This document shows positions 23,164 to 36,300 of a DNA stretch of 64,000 nucleotides, one piece after another. Made by a program: the position numbers and the translations under genes. The notes beneath the pieces are model-generated. The model was not told the DNA's origin and made no database searches. It saw only the letters and a list, made by a program, of their open reading frames with translations. Origin of the DNA: Diaporthe sp. PMI_573. Lineage: Eukaryota > Ascomycota > Sordariomycetes > Diaporthales > Diaporthaceae. Positions within the stretch are counted from its first letter, which is position 1. Each line of letters opens with the position of its first letter. Location of the stretch: NCBI GenBank assembly GCA_021399435.1, contig JAJTUP010000022.1:930001-994000 (forward strand). The letters are read 5' to 3'.

Positions 23164-24700
23164 GACAAACAGATAGACCCATCAGATCAGCTCCGTCTGC
23201 TGTGCTCTGTGCACACACAGCTCCGCCTGACAGGCGGGGCAAGAAGAGTGCTGCGGTAAACGGGACTGTGATCAAACGGAAACCTGGCGAGACGGTCCAC
23301 TGCATACGAGTGCACTGCTTGCACAGAGGTCAGTGATGCGCGCCTGTGTGCCCTGCGTGTCCGATCAGAAAACGCAACCAGCACGGGGTGCAGGGGGTGG
23401 CCCAGGAGAGCAGAAAGGGCACGGAGAGAACAGGGAGGAGGCCCAGCTACGGAGGGGGGGGGAGAACGACCCTTGGGAGCCGGGTGGAGCGGGGTGGGGA
23501 AGCTGCTCCATGCCTTGGGCGATACATGACTAGTGATCCCAGTCTGTGCATCTTCAAGTACCTGAAGCACCGTGGTACATGCAGCCGTGCAGCAGTTTAG
23601 CCCGCCATTGTACCCTTTTTTTTTTGTGGAGTGGCGGCCCTGCTGCGCAGTAAGCTTGGCCTTGTCAGCTGTCGTCGACCCGGAGACAAGAGACATGTGA
23701 ACTGAGCCCATGCCGGCCGCCCATCCGTCGAGCCGTCGCCTGTGTGAACATGCACACCCCGGTAGGGGGGCCACCGGGGGGGGATGACACGGGAGTAGCC
23801 ATCTCTACTCTGACCACCATCGACCACGGCGTCCAATCCGATCCAGCCCACTTGCTGCATTTTTGCTGTGTGCTTTGTCTGCTCGTTCTCGTTGCGTCAC
23901 TCTCGTCAACCTTGCTCGAGGTCTGAGGAGGGAAACGCGCAGGGGAATGTATCAATCAATAAACCCATGCTGGGCGCACACCCAGGCCTGCCGTCCAAGG
24001 GTGGCAGGGCGTCGGGGGGGCTGATGTTTGGTATCGAATCTGGAGTTACATCCCATCGTAGGCTTGTGTTGCATTCAGACGCCCCAAGGTTCACAGTCGC
24101 AAACGCCAACCTTCGGCTCCGACGCCCTCAATGCACAGTGCTCCAGGCCCGCCTCGGAGAAGGGGGCCCTCGAAGGATCTTCGCACGTCAACGTTCAACA
24201 ACGCTCGAGCAGTGTCTCATTTTCACGTGTCCCGTTCCGTGTGCCCTAGTCGCGCGTCTGGACTCCCTTTGGCGTCTGTCTGCGTGCGAGGATCATCGCC
24301 CGCTCACCTCGTCCCCCGGGCCCGTCAGGCTCACAGGGCTCACCTCTCCGCAATCACAATAGACCCAGTCCAGCCCAGTCCAGGCTCCCAGGGGAGAGAG
24401 GAGAGCGAGCACCCAGCCTGCCTGGACCAAGACCACCTGCTTAGAACGGGCATGGCTCCGAGGGCACGGAGACCGCGCGCAAATCCACTCCTATCGGGGC
24501 CATGGTAAAATGCCCAAGTCTGCCCGCCATGTTGACCGGCATCTGGACTTTGCTGCTGATATGGCCTGGCTGGTATGGCCTTAGCCGTTGGGTATTTTCC
24601 TGTCCCTGGGTTGCTCACATTAATTCGGATCTGAGGACGGTACTGTGTCTCCGGCGCGCCCAAATCCTCGGTGAGAGATAGCCCGCCCGTCCCTGCTTCA

Positions 24701-27700
24701 ACCAGGAGCCCCTTGATCCAGACGGCTTCCGGGACGCGGACGCGATGCCGCTGCCCACCATCCCCTCCCGCCCTGTTGAAGATACCGAGGCAGTCCTGGC
24801 ATTACAGAACAGCTCGTAGAGGCTTCACTTGAAGTGCCGATACGCAATGTCAAATACGTGCGGAAATAGACACGGAACTTTGACCTAGAGCTCGCGTCCC
24901 AAAGACGAAGTACCGGCGGAGGGGCGTTAAGCACTGGGGCAGAGGAATAACCCGACCGTGCTATAACACAGCTCCTGAAGATGAGATGACAATGCAGTAC
25001 AATATCAGCAGCATCGACTTGCGCTTCAATCATACGACTCGGCGCAGGCAGATGATATGGGTGCAATGCATGCACCCACCATGAGTCCGACTCGGCCCTT
25101 TCCAAGATGTACCAAGGTACCAGGCATATCAAGGAACAGCCAAGGGGGGAAGAGGCACCATCTACACTATTGTACACTACATGCGGCTGCAGCAGAGACA
25201 AGCAGAGATGCAGGCAGGCTGAGGCAGCACAACTGGATCCGAGGTGTGCTGCTGCCTCATCCGGCATGGCGTGTGATCGCGGAAGGAAGGACAACCTACG
25301 ATTCCAAGATGAGCCAATCACCGATAACAAAAGCTTCTCCTTGGGACCCACACCGATTTATACCTGGGTACGGAATACAAGCCATGGTACTTGTCTGTCG
25401 TACCGCCCCCCGTCTTGGGAGAGCTCCCTGCAATTGGGAGGGGGGGCCGACGAGATGCAGCAGGCGGTCCGTCTAGCGGCGGGAGTCTGCTCCTACTTCT
25501 CCTCGTCCGCGTCGACCAAGGCGAGGAGACACGCAGATGAAAGGGCCTGGGGGGAGACCCCATCTTCGGCCGATGTCTGGTATTGCGACAATGCAGCCCT
25601 ATTTCCCAACCGTAACAGTCCTGCTGCCGCTTCCAGGCATTGTTGCGCGGCCTCAGTGCCATCACGGCAACGCCCGTCTCGAGACGTCATTCCTCACTCC
25701 GACAGAGCCACAACAAGCCATACAACCCAACCCAACCTATCTCATCCCATCCCATCCCATCCCATCCCACGCGACCCCATCCTGTGCTTGAACAGCCCGC
25801 CCGCTTCACACCTACCCAACCACAGTGGTCGCCACGGCAGTCATCAGACTCGACCACGCCGGAGCCAAGTCCTGCTGACCAGTCACTCCTGGGATAAGAC
25901 AAGTCAAGACGCGACAAGACAAGACAAGGCCACGGAAGGCTTCTAGAAGGATGGTACGGGTTGGCCACATCACCAGTCCGTCGTGACCTCGACTTGGTGG
26001 ACGTCGACGGCCGCCCCAGAGCCCCAGAACCCCAGAGAGGCAGCATGCAGCAGAACTGCACAGTACCGTACGCAGAGAAGCTTCCCCTCCCCTTTCAACC
26101 CAGGCCTTACGACCCACATGCAGCTCGAAGCTCCGATGCGCCGCCGCCTCTCCCTCCGGTCTAGTGGCTCGTCGGCCTTGTTCCTGGCCTTGATTTACCG
26201 GTGCTGGACAATTTCCATCGAGGTCTCGCATAGCGCCCTGCACTCTCCAAGGACATGCCTGCCTGCCCTTCATCGGGCAGTGCAAGTGATCACACTGGAG
26301 GTGCCTTGCCCGGTGAGGACACTCGACGAGAATGGGCTAAATCTTGCCTTCGCTTCCAACTTTCCGAAGGGCACTCTGAGCCAGAGGTCCAATCATCCCC
26401 GTCCGCCGCCATGGACCCTTGCACACCTCGGCACCTGGCTTTCTGGAGCTGACCCCCACCAGATTGCAATCACACGGCTGCTTGCTTGCATCGTTACTTT
26501 GACCAACGTCCTTGTGCTACCCAGATATGTCAGACGCCAAAACGCATCACCAATTGCCTACCCCATACCCGGAAACCTCATTCGGCATAGCGGTTAGACG
26601 CTCTGGGAAACCCATGGTTGGCTCGCGTCAGAGTCTTACCCATCCCGTCTAGCACGCCGTTTACCACGGGCAGACTACCGACTTTAGCCTGGAAGGGCCG
26701 GACTGGACTGACTTCATTTTACCCGCTCAGTAAGCCAGGGACGGCGGGCGGTCCATGGGAACCAGCTTGCGGCTGCCCTGCAATGGCGGCAGCGGTATCC
26801 TTTCACAGACCACCAATCTCTGTATGCAGAACCTCCTGCGTTGGCCCAACAATTCGATTCTGGCTTTCCTGAACAAAGTACTTTGGGGAACTTACGTGGA
26901 CGGTCCACAGTCCGCACGTTCACCTGCTCAGGCTCTCTCTGAATGTCTTTCTTCCCCACCACTGCAGGTTTGATATGGTGGGTCTCTTGCTGCATCTGAG
27001 TGGGTGTGCTATCATCGACTATCTCATCAGCAGCCGCAACTGAGCAGCGAGCTATCACACTGGGCCTAGCCCCCGTGCTAAATGGCAGTCTGTGCTCCGT
27101 GACTCCCTCGACATGCTGCAGGCCTTGCTCTAGCTTGAACTTTATTACCTCTCCTCTTAGGCCATCTGGGCACATGCCAAGCCCTGAGCTAACATGTCTT
27201 TGACCATCTGCGGCCGAGTGGCGCCGACTGGACAGCAGCGCTTCCGCTGAGCCATTGCTCGGCCTCTTTCCTTTAGCGCATTACCGCTTTCTAGAGCCCA
27301 GGACGAACAAACTGCACGTGTGCCACTGGATCTATCCGTGGATTTCGGGATGTAGTCCACTCTAGTCCGGCCACCAGACGTTAGGAGCCGTTGAATTCCT
27401 GAGAAATGTATATTGGGCCTGGACAGTCTATGACTTCGCAGACCCGGAGCGCTTACCGCGCCAGACTGGTGTGTGAAGTGGGCCAGCAGGCCGACTGAGA
27501 GCGAGGGGGCTTTCATCTCAGCAAATCCAGTGACACGAGGTCCTCCCAAGGATAGCCTTCGCATCGATTTCCAGGCCAGGCAGAAATCTGCCCCAAGCCT
27601 TCTCGGTGAATGAATTTCGGGGAATGAACTGAAAGTTCGACCCGAGAGGCGATGAACGAGACCACGCAGGTGGAGCTGCAGGACATCAGATGGACAGCAA

Positions 27701-30255
27701 AGACAAGCAAGTGCCTGTTGATGTGCATCACCACCGCAGAGTTCGGAGCCGGCTCGTCAATGGGCAGCAAGTACGTACAGTACTCCGTACAGGACGACAA
27801 GCACAGATGCTCACAAGGCTGTCACCCTGCAGGCAAGACGCAAACTTTCAGTCCGTAATTTGTCCCCACAGCTGACGATCTGTTCATCTCGGGGAAGCTT
27901 AGTCGTCCTGACCTGTCCGAATAAGCTCTGCCAGCATGGAGAATGCGGGAAGTTACTCCACACTAGAGGGAGGGAGGGAGATTGACGAAGGAGATTTTGT
28001 TTTGTCCCGGAAGATCACTCAGCAGTCAACCGCCACCCCCACCGCCTGGCTACTCGTCCAGTCGTCTAGTGAGCAGGGAGGCAGAGATTTTGGCAAGCAC
28101 GGCGACTGGCTCATCACCATCTGGGCACTCCCCACCTCTAGATCACCATCGGACGGCATTTCTTCAAGAGGCGCGCTTTAACGTGTGCGATCGTCATCCC
28201 TACAGGACCATAACAACAGGGCATGTCCTTGTGTCTCCTGATCTAAACATCAGGGTGGCGCTTGGCCCAACCCCTACACCCCTCCCATCCCCCTAAATCT
28301 TCCAAGGATACTGGGATATAGGAATCACAATTCCCATCGTAAAGCCATTTCGTACCGATCCGTACCCGTCAAGGTATGGGGCGGCGGGAATTCCACGCAA
28401 CGCAGCAGCAACAGCAGCAGCACCAGCTATGGGGCATGATGAGATAGAAATGCTACCTACCGCCAGTACAACAGTGGCCCGACCGGCTTCCCTCTCCTCC
28501 TCCGCCGCCATCCCTCTACCCTCCATTCGGTGTCCTCGGACATTTGATGGTAATGGCGAAGTGAGTGAATTCGTGTTGACACGTTGGTGACAGTGCAACG
28601 CACATACAAGATCGGAAGCGGCGAGGGCCTACCAGCGGAGCCCAGGGTGGTAGCGGGCCCTGAGGCCACACACCTTGGCTACGCCGTGTCTCGACCGTGG
28701 TTCCTGGGCCTTTTGCCCCTCCCGCGCTCCTTCCTCCCTCCTCCCCTAGGCCCCAAGCCTCCCCCAAGAGGCTAGGTTCCAGGCACGACGGCGGCCGCAA
28801 AGCAAGCTTCACCGCCGCCGTTGCAGAGGCGGCTACGACAGTAGCTATCAGCAGCCTGTCTACTCCTGATGGATGGCGTGGGAGCGGAGACCTGGGTGTG
28901 CCTGCCTGGTCTGCCTTGCCTACTTGCCGCCTGACCTAGAATGGTGCTGACCGCCAGCTTTGCTTTATTTTTGTATGTGTGTGCACATATAGTTAAATAT
29001 AAACAAGTGTTTTCGGAGAGTTTTCAAATCTCGGCATAGCATCGGGAAGGAAGAGACAGGCATATGGCACAGGGGCTACAGCTTGGGAGTGCGCAACAAC
29101 GGCAGAAAATTCCACGCCGTGTGGAAACAGAGGAGCTGCCGGCATTGGAGATCATACAGGTTGGAGTTGCTCTCCCTTTTTCTCAGGGGTTGATAGGACC
29201 TTTCACATAAGCCTGCAAGGAACCACAAGCCAGTGGCCGGGTCCGAAGTTACTTAAGCAGTATAATTATGATGTTATGGCTTTGACCCGGAGATATCTTC
29301 GGGCGGAATGTCAACGGGGGGGCAACGTCAACATGGCCTGATGATAAACCAAGGCCGGAGGCGACGCGGGGAGGGGGGGCGGTTGGGGCGAGCTGGATTT
29401 GGACATGGAAGCCCCTCCGAGCATAAGTTGGGCAAATGTACTCCAGATGTTGCCTCTGTAATGTACGAGATACCGAAAGGTACAGTACTTTGCCCATGCC
29501 ATATTGTTGTTCCCTTACCTCCTGTCATTGTTCTCTTCTCCATCCCCACTTGGTTCCAGACCAAACTCCCCCAGCTCGCAACGCTTGCCAGCCTCCCCCC
29601 GTCAAGACGCCCGCTTCCCAAGAGGGATAGCCTTTCCACCCCACGTCGCATCGCCCATTCGATCTGATCTGTCCTCGCCGGCCAAAGAGTGGGATCGCCT
29701 CGTAGCCGGGAGCTAGCCTACTCGATTGCCTTTTGTCGGCAACTATTACGCGGGCGGGTCGAAGAGCACGGGCCACGGAGGGAGGCTGGTCGTCAGGTTG
29801 TCGACCCTGGCCCGAGAGTCTCTTTTGTGGTCTTTGTTATTCTGAAAGCCCCGCTGTCTCGCGCAAGTCTTCGCCCGATCCGAGGTCAACGCGGCTGGTC
29901 CCTCGGCCGAGCGTGGCAAGAAAGGGAAGTGATCGGACGGGTTGCGCTCAGACCTTTTGCCCCTTCGTTCGCAGCCGGGCTGGGTCGGTCCATGGGGCTG
30001 GTTGAGTGATCCGGTGTTTCGATGCTACAGTGGTCGGTGAAAGGGGAGCGGCGCAGCTAGATTATTGCGTAGTGTCGTAGTATACGTGTATCTTGGCCCG
30101 GGCGCGCTCCGGCGAGTTGCGATGAGGTGTCCTTATCACATTCCCGGGCGGGGCGGTCGCCGAGCGGTATCTCTCGCTGAAAGGTGAGGAGCGCTACGAG
30201 CTGTTGTGTGTGCGCAAGTCGAGGCACGCACGCACGCACCAACAGCCTACGCGGC
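24701..30255. other. Gene desert, right part
   Basis: No recognisable coding region. It includes a (CCCAT)n repeat and pyrimidine-rich + strand stretches (about 25690-26170 and 29500-29660) that resemble fungal promoter leaders but precede no identifiable gene. The last part (about 30000-30255) must include the 3' UTR of the RBR ligase gene. Confidence 0.45.
25743..25770. repeat. (CCCAT)n pentanucleotide repeat
   Basis: About five CCCAT units within a C-rich + strand stretch. Confidence 0.85.
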
Positions 30256-32326
30256 CTACTCGTCCTCAATCAGGTCCTCATTGTCGTTGAGCGCAAGCTG
30301 CACAAAGTGTCTGATCCAGGCCGCCTCCCCAGCCTGGACCTCCTCCTGGCCGGCTTCATCGCGCAACTGCTGCGCGGGGACGTGACGATCCCGCCGAACA
30401 AAGTTATGTATGCCGCGGTTTGGCCCCTGGTTCTGGTTCTGCCGTGGACCGAAACCCCTTGCTCGCCCCCCTCGTCCCTGCTGAGCTGCTTGCTGCCGTA
30501 TGCCTCCTACAGGATTGCCTCTGCCGCGGTTCTGGCCGCCGCCGCGCTGTTGCGGCGCTGGAGCAGGCAGGCGTCCTGCGCCTGGAGCCGGCGCTGCGCC
30601 GGCATCGATCCGGAGGACCAGCGGTCCCTCCCGCTCGACATCCACCCGCCGACCGTTCTCGTTGAGCACTGGTCGTGGCTCAGGCTGCTGGTGGTGGTCG
30701 ACGCCTTCGTCCCCGACAATAGCTTCCTCAAGTGCGACCTCCCGCTCGTTCCTAGGGTCCTGCTGCCCACCACGACCTCCAGCGAAGAAGTTCTGGCCAT
30801 CCTCGTCGCCCTCCTCCAGCTCCCATAGTCTCATGTAACAGCTGCCAATCTTTCCATTGGGCTGCTGGTTGAAGTGTTGGTATGGGTTCGAAGGGTCCAG
30901 CCACGCCGAGCACAGGTAGCAGAAGTGTGTTTGGCATCTGTAGCAGATCCTAAGGGACTGTTAGAAAGAGCTGTTTAAAGAGTTGTGTTATGAGACACGT
31001 ACATATGATTACAGCCATGCGTCTTTTGGGCAGGACATGCACAGGTTGGACACGGCGTAGTATGCAAGCTGATGAAGTCCAGCGAAGCCTTCTCTTCCGC
31101 GCTGAGCTCTCCGTCGTCGCGACGGGGAGCACACACGACCAAGTCACCGTGCCAGCCTTGATAGCACCTGCTACAGAAGGCGAAGCCGCAGTCCTCGCAT
31201 ACCGCAAGCCTGTCAACGTAGGGCTTGGGCTTGGTTTTCTCAGTGTCCGCCTTGGGCGCGTCCTCGGTGTCGCTGTCCGAATTGTCTTGGGTCTCGTGCA
31301 GCTCGAATCCTTCAGGCTTCTTGCGCTTCTTGGACCGAGCCGCGCCCTGACACCATGGTCGCGGGCAGTAGACCGTATTCTTGTCTGATTCGAGCTCTGT
31401 CTTATACTTGAGAGTCACGTAGCGTTTCACCATGTCAGGCTCAAGGGGGATTTGGAGAAGCTCGCTGGGACTGATAAATGTCTTGCGCTTGCTCCGTTTC
31501 TGGCTGTTGGATGCCTGGGCAACAGCTCTCTCTTTTGCGCAACTGGGTTCTAGACATCGGACGGCAGCGAGATCGCCCTCTTTGATGGCATTATTGTAGA
31601 AGCTTTGCAGACACTCGGTACAAAACACATGGCCACAGTCTATCATGCGATGGCACTTAGCACCCTTCTTCGGATCTAGATGAAAGGTCAGCGAGACGAG
31701 CGAGGTCTCCAGGACGGGCATGAGGAGGACATACCAAGGCAGACGCCACAGTCAAACGTCCCATTTTCGAAAGCAACCCTCTTGGCCTCGATATCGTAGT
31801 CCAAAACCGCGATCTTGTGCTCAGGACTGATTTGCAAAGCACCAACGTCACTCACGAGCCCAAACACATCGTCCGCTGACTGCTGAACATAGTCAAGGTA
31901 GGTAAAGGCGACGAGATCGCGACCGAGCTCCTCCCACAACCGCGCGCAGTCGTCTTCCAGCTTCTTGGCCGTGTCTGAGGGAAGCCACGATGGCTGTGTT
32001 GACACACTGGCGACTGGCGGTTGCTCTGCCGGATATGCCGGAGGCAGCGAGATTTGTACACGTACAGCAGGCAGGTGGGACAGCTCGTGAGAATCAATTC
32101 CGTTTGAGTCGGTCCCTGTAGAAGCAACGCCAGTTTCCAGTGCTGCCCCTGGGTTCAAACTCTGTGCCTCTGTGGCCGCGGGGAAGAAGACCGTGACAGC
32201 CTTTGTTGGGTTCACAGGAACATCCAGCACAAAGGTGTACGGGTCATCATCGTGAAGTCTCCGGATCTCGGGGAAGATGGCCGACAGAGTTGACAGCTCA
32301 ACGTCCCTCTGGTCTTCGATATCCAT
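30256..32326 (-). CDS. itt1: RWD-RBR E3 ubiquitin ligase (RNF14/Itt1-like)
   Basis: Three exons, 32326-31735, 31675-31003 and 30949-30256 (652 residues), with introns of 59 and 53 nt. Residues about 5-140 form an RWD domain (starts EDQRDVELSTLSAIFPEI). RING1 begins with CGVCL at 193-197 and continues, across the first splice, with CHRMIDCGHVFCTECL. An IBR domain follows (YCPRPWCQ, then CEDCGFAFCSRCYQGWHGDL). RING2 reads CPTCACPAQKTHGCNHM joined to ICYRCQTHFCYLCSAWL. Cys419 of GCNHM is the position expected to carry the ubiquitin thioester. The tail is Gln/Arg/Gly rich and ends in an acidic helix with AAWIRHFVQLALNDNEDLIE. This order is that of RNF14 and yeast Itt1. Substrates cannot be inferred. 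It shares a 1.04-kb promoter with the ham-2 homologue. Confidence 0.92.
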
Positions 32327-33368
32327 GGTCGAGATGTCAGAGGCCTTGTTTGGCTGCGAGCGGCAGAGCCTGTGTAGGTAAGAGGGGCTATCGATCAGCG
32401 CTCGCCGGCAACGATAGTGCGATATGTTTCCGACCGGCCATCAGCGGTAAATGCTAAAATGCCAAAAGGGAAGAACACGGAGGAAGTCATAAGATGTGGT
32501 TGCGGTACGAAACAGACATAATTGTCAGGGTCTGGAGAGGTACAATGCCTGACAGCGGCCACGGTGAGGTGAGTAAAATTATGGCAAAAACGTCCCAAGC
32601 CGTCAGCAAGGTCCGCGATGGTGTCGCGGTGAATCTTTATCGGACTTAATTTAGACGATGGATGATGATGACTCTTGCCGAGGGATGGATCCCCTGTGGC
32701 AATCCGGCGTGCAACCCCTAGCATTTTTTTCTCAATTCCCCTAACCCTACTAACCTCTCCCTACCCTACTAACCTATCCCTACCCTCCTACCCTCCTACC
32801 CTCTCCCTACTCTCTTAAGCTCTCCCTACTCTCTTAATCCCTTTCTAGTCTTCTAACCTCTTATTATTATATAATATATTGATTTAAGTTTAAAAACTTA
32901 GGGTATATCTATTGAATCAGAAATTTAGGTACATGTACAAAGAGAGCAGCGATGTGGCACTCGTTTAGCTACAACGTGCCGCACCAGGCAGGCAAGGAAG
33001 GCACTTTGGGGTCTAGACTGCCATCCTGCCGCGCCACCTAGCGCCTCACCGCCTGCCATTCTTGCCCGCCGACGTGGGGTGCCTGGCAGCGTACAGGCGA
33101 GGAGCCCTTGTCAGGGGCCGAGAGCTGTTGAGCTCTGTTCATCGCGAACAAACGTAGTAGCCGTCCACAGCACCGCTGTCCGAGTCTCGCACCCAAGTGA
33201 CCCAGCATGCATTCCTGATCCATCTGAGCAGTCACAGCACTCCCGCGGAATCAATGGAGCACCCTGCATGATTAGTGGAACCGTTGGCTGCCGACTATGA
33301 CCACGATTGGGACCCAACCTGTCCGAACCAGAGCACTCAAGTCGCGTCTATCTGGACCCTGAACCACC
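32327..33368. promoter_or_regulatory. Divergent promoter of the RBR ligase and ham-2 genes
   Basis: The 1042 bp between two start codons facing apart should hold both promoters. A CCCTA-rich tract and an A+T-rich segment, described separately, occupy its centre. No further gene seen. Confidence 0.65.
32736..32905. repeat. Degenerate CCCTAA/CCCTACC tract with A+T-rich tail
   Basis: A run of CCCTAACCCTACTAACC, CCCTACC and CCCTCCTA units decays rightward into TTATTATTATATAATATATTG. The first units match the fungal telomere repeat CCCTAA/TTAGGG, but copies are degenerate and mixed with CTCCCTACTCTCTTAA units. It could be an interstitial telomere-like sequence, a healed break, or a simple pyrimidine repeat. 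Confidence 0.6.
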
Positions 33369-36300
33369 ATGAACTCCCTCTGGCCCTCTCGAGCCTCAGG
33401 TGAGGGCAATGCGGCTGCAAACCCTCCCACCACGGACGTCACAGATACCGGCGTGCCGGATGCTGGGCTGAGCAAGGGCGATCAACAACAACAGGCGCCG
33501 CCCGTTCGTCCATTGCTGCAGCGCAACGCTCAGCCACAGACTCCTCCAGCCTTTCCTCCTCCGCCCTCAGACCCTCCGCCACCGCCGAGCGCAAGCACGC
33601 CCCTACAACCACCCACAGACTCGCTGTCTCTGGCCCAGCTGAGGCGTCTGGTTGCTGACTTCCCTCACGCTGAGGCCGCTGCCTACGACTTCGAGTACCA
33701 GGACACTGCGCCGATCGAGGAAGAGATCGACGAGTGGTTTGTATACCAGTTCTGGCAGTGGGTTCGTCTGAATGGGGTACAGCGTTCCTTCGAGTGGCAG
33801 TGGCTCAACAGCCATGGGCAAGACACCGTCTGGGAGGATGTTGGTGACGATGTGAGGAGGGCCTTCGTGTCGGAGTCATTGTCAGGGCTCTCGTCAGAGA
33901 CCTCCAAGGAGCGGTCGGCAAACATCGCAAGGATAGTGTACATCACGCTCGGGAGGTGGACCAGCACCGCTGGTGGGGGCCGGCCGGCCGCTGGGACGGA
34001 GACGAGGCCTACATGTGTCTCCACGCCTGCCCAGCTAGAGGCGATGAAGGCTGGCGTGCGGCTTATTGCAGACGTCGGTGGTGTCCAGACTTGTTTTGAC
34101 GCGCTCAAGAAAGCTTTTGAGCCGTTTTGGTAAGTACAGGCTCGGGGATTGAAAGAGGACTCAGCTAACATGTCTAGGCCTGAGGAAGCACAGCATACCC
34201 AATCGAATACTATGCAAGAGGCGCTGGATGAGCTTATGAACTTGATGACGATTATGTACATGATGATACAAGAGGTCTTGGCAAATGGTGATGAACTGGG
34301 GGACCTCGAAACACAACTCCGTGAGTGCTCCGTGTCTGAGTTGAGTCAGCAAACCAACTGATATTTGCAAAGTCGCCCTGAACCCCTGCCTAGTGGAGTT
34401 CTTCGCAGAAGTCACAGGCAAGCTTCGGTGGGATGAGGCACAGATCGTGCCTCAAGCACAGGTGTTTTTGCTCCTGTGGAAATCGATTCTGCTCGTCTTT
34501 GGCGGCTCGGAAGAGCTGGCTGAAACGAAACGGGCCACAAGGGAGAACCCGTTAGACGACAAGGATGATAGAGATGTCATCACAGCCTCTCCGTTAGATT
34601 ATCATGTCTTCCGCCAGGAGATAACATCCAAATACCCAGCTTACATACCACCTCAACCCGCCATTCCCTTGGAAGCCGAGAACACCTCTCTCCTTCCGCC
34701 CCTGCCAAGCCAACAAGCCCGGAACAACGGCGCTCAGGGAATCTTGCCTCCGCAACCGGGCATGCAAGCTGGAGGTGCTTCCATCCTTCACCAACCCGTT
34801 CACATAGCGACTCCCGCTCCTTCGCCCCCGCCTTCGCCGGGCGTTGGCGGCAAAGGAGTCAAGAAGCAGAATTACCAGACGAACCAAAACTTTCCCTTCA
34901 TGTACCCGCCTTTGGACGAGTCCAGCAACAGCCTCGGTGGTAAGGGCAACACTGCTTTGCAGGATATGCTTGTCACTCGGAAATGGGAAGGTGGCGATGT
35001 CCCGGCTTCTATTCTTGAAGCTGGCGAGCTGTTTTCCAAGCGTGTGAGGATGACACGCGCGGCCAGACAGCTCTGGCAGGAGCGGGAGAGGTTTATCAAG
35101 TTCGAGCGTGGCTGGGACGAATCCACAAACGATATATTAGACGAGCTTGACCTCTCGTCTCTGACGCTGGAGGAGAAGGAAGAGTTGGGGTTGGTGAAGC
35201 CAAAGGACCCCGAACCTGAGGAGGTGGAGGTTGATTATGGCCCAGGCAAAGACCTGGATAAAAGGACTAGACAGCGCCTAGACGCCGTCGAAAGATTCTA
35301 CGTGAGCAACTGCATACTCCTGTTATTCTGCTCGGGGCTGACGCTGAACACAGGCCAACTCTCTCCCTATTCTGCAATCAATTTCCATGACTTTGATCAA
35401 GTCCATCATAGCACACTGGACGGTCGTAATGACACAGCAGCCCCAAGGGTCATTTGGCATGCAGGGTCAAAACAACGGGAGAGTCAACGGGAATGGCCGT
35501 GGCCAAGATGGCTCAAACGGCGCCAATGGCGCTGGGAGCGGTGATGACAGTGAGCTCTCGCCCGAGGAGCTGGACGCCGCAAGAACCCGTGAGATTACTC
35601 AAAAGGCAGTCAGCGCCATCATGCTACTGCTTTTGAAGTGGTTTAAGCTGTCTCGTGAGTCTCAATAACTGTTGCTGCAGGGTTATTGTTGCTAACGTAT
35701 CCCATGCAGATATCCTGAAATTCGAATATCTATCGCAGCTACTTTTGGACTGTAATTACATGCCATTAGTGCTGAAGCTATTCCTGCACCAGGATGTCCA
35801 ACAGGTCATTGAAAGCAAAGCGGACCGTATCGAGAACAGGTAAGCGTGCCGAGAATGCTGATCGTCATGATATGCACTGACATCAGGCAGCTTCTTCTAC
35901 TTCTGCAATGTTCGAGCCGGAGCACCAGAGAAGCCTGTGCAACAAGAGGCAGAAGCACGGGCGGCTCAAGAGGAGAGTGAGGACGATGCGGCCCCACCAC
36001 CTATCAAGCGGCGCCGCTCCCCTACAGAGGAGGCCGCCTCAGGAGACTCATCCGGAGCGGCGCAACAGAACGAGAACGGCGCGCCCGTCAGGCCGGAGGT
36101 GGACGAGCTGGGGTACCCCGTCAACCCGCTGCCGGCGGAGCCGATCACGGACTTCTCGCGGCGCAATTTCTTCACGCTGATCAACTACCTGCGGGTGATG
36201 CAGAAGATCTGCAAGCACAAGGCGCACCGCAACCTGCTGCTGGTGCACTACAAGTCGTCCAACGTGCTGCGCAAGAACCTGCGGATCCCGCAGGACCGGC

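Larger units (their letters stand above)
21801..24700. other. Gene desert rich in microsatellites
   Basis: Contains a GTGCAG-type repeat (22341-22384), a long (CA)n tract (22666-22741) and a CAGT/CATT tetramer array (23083-23163). No coding potential recognised. Confidence 0.5.

Noticed and set aside
25983..26597. 204-codon open frame downstream of a promoter-like C-rich stretch
   Set aside because: Predicted protein has no recognisable domain. The promoter-like sequence alone does not make it a gene.
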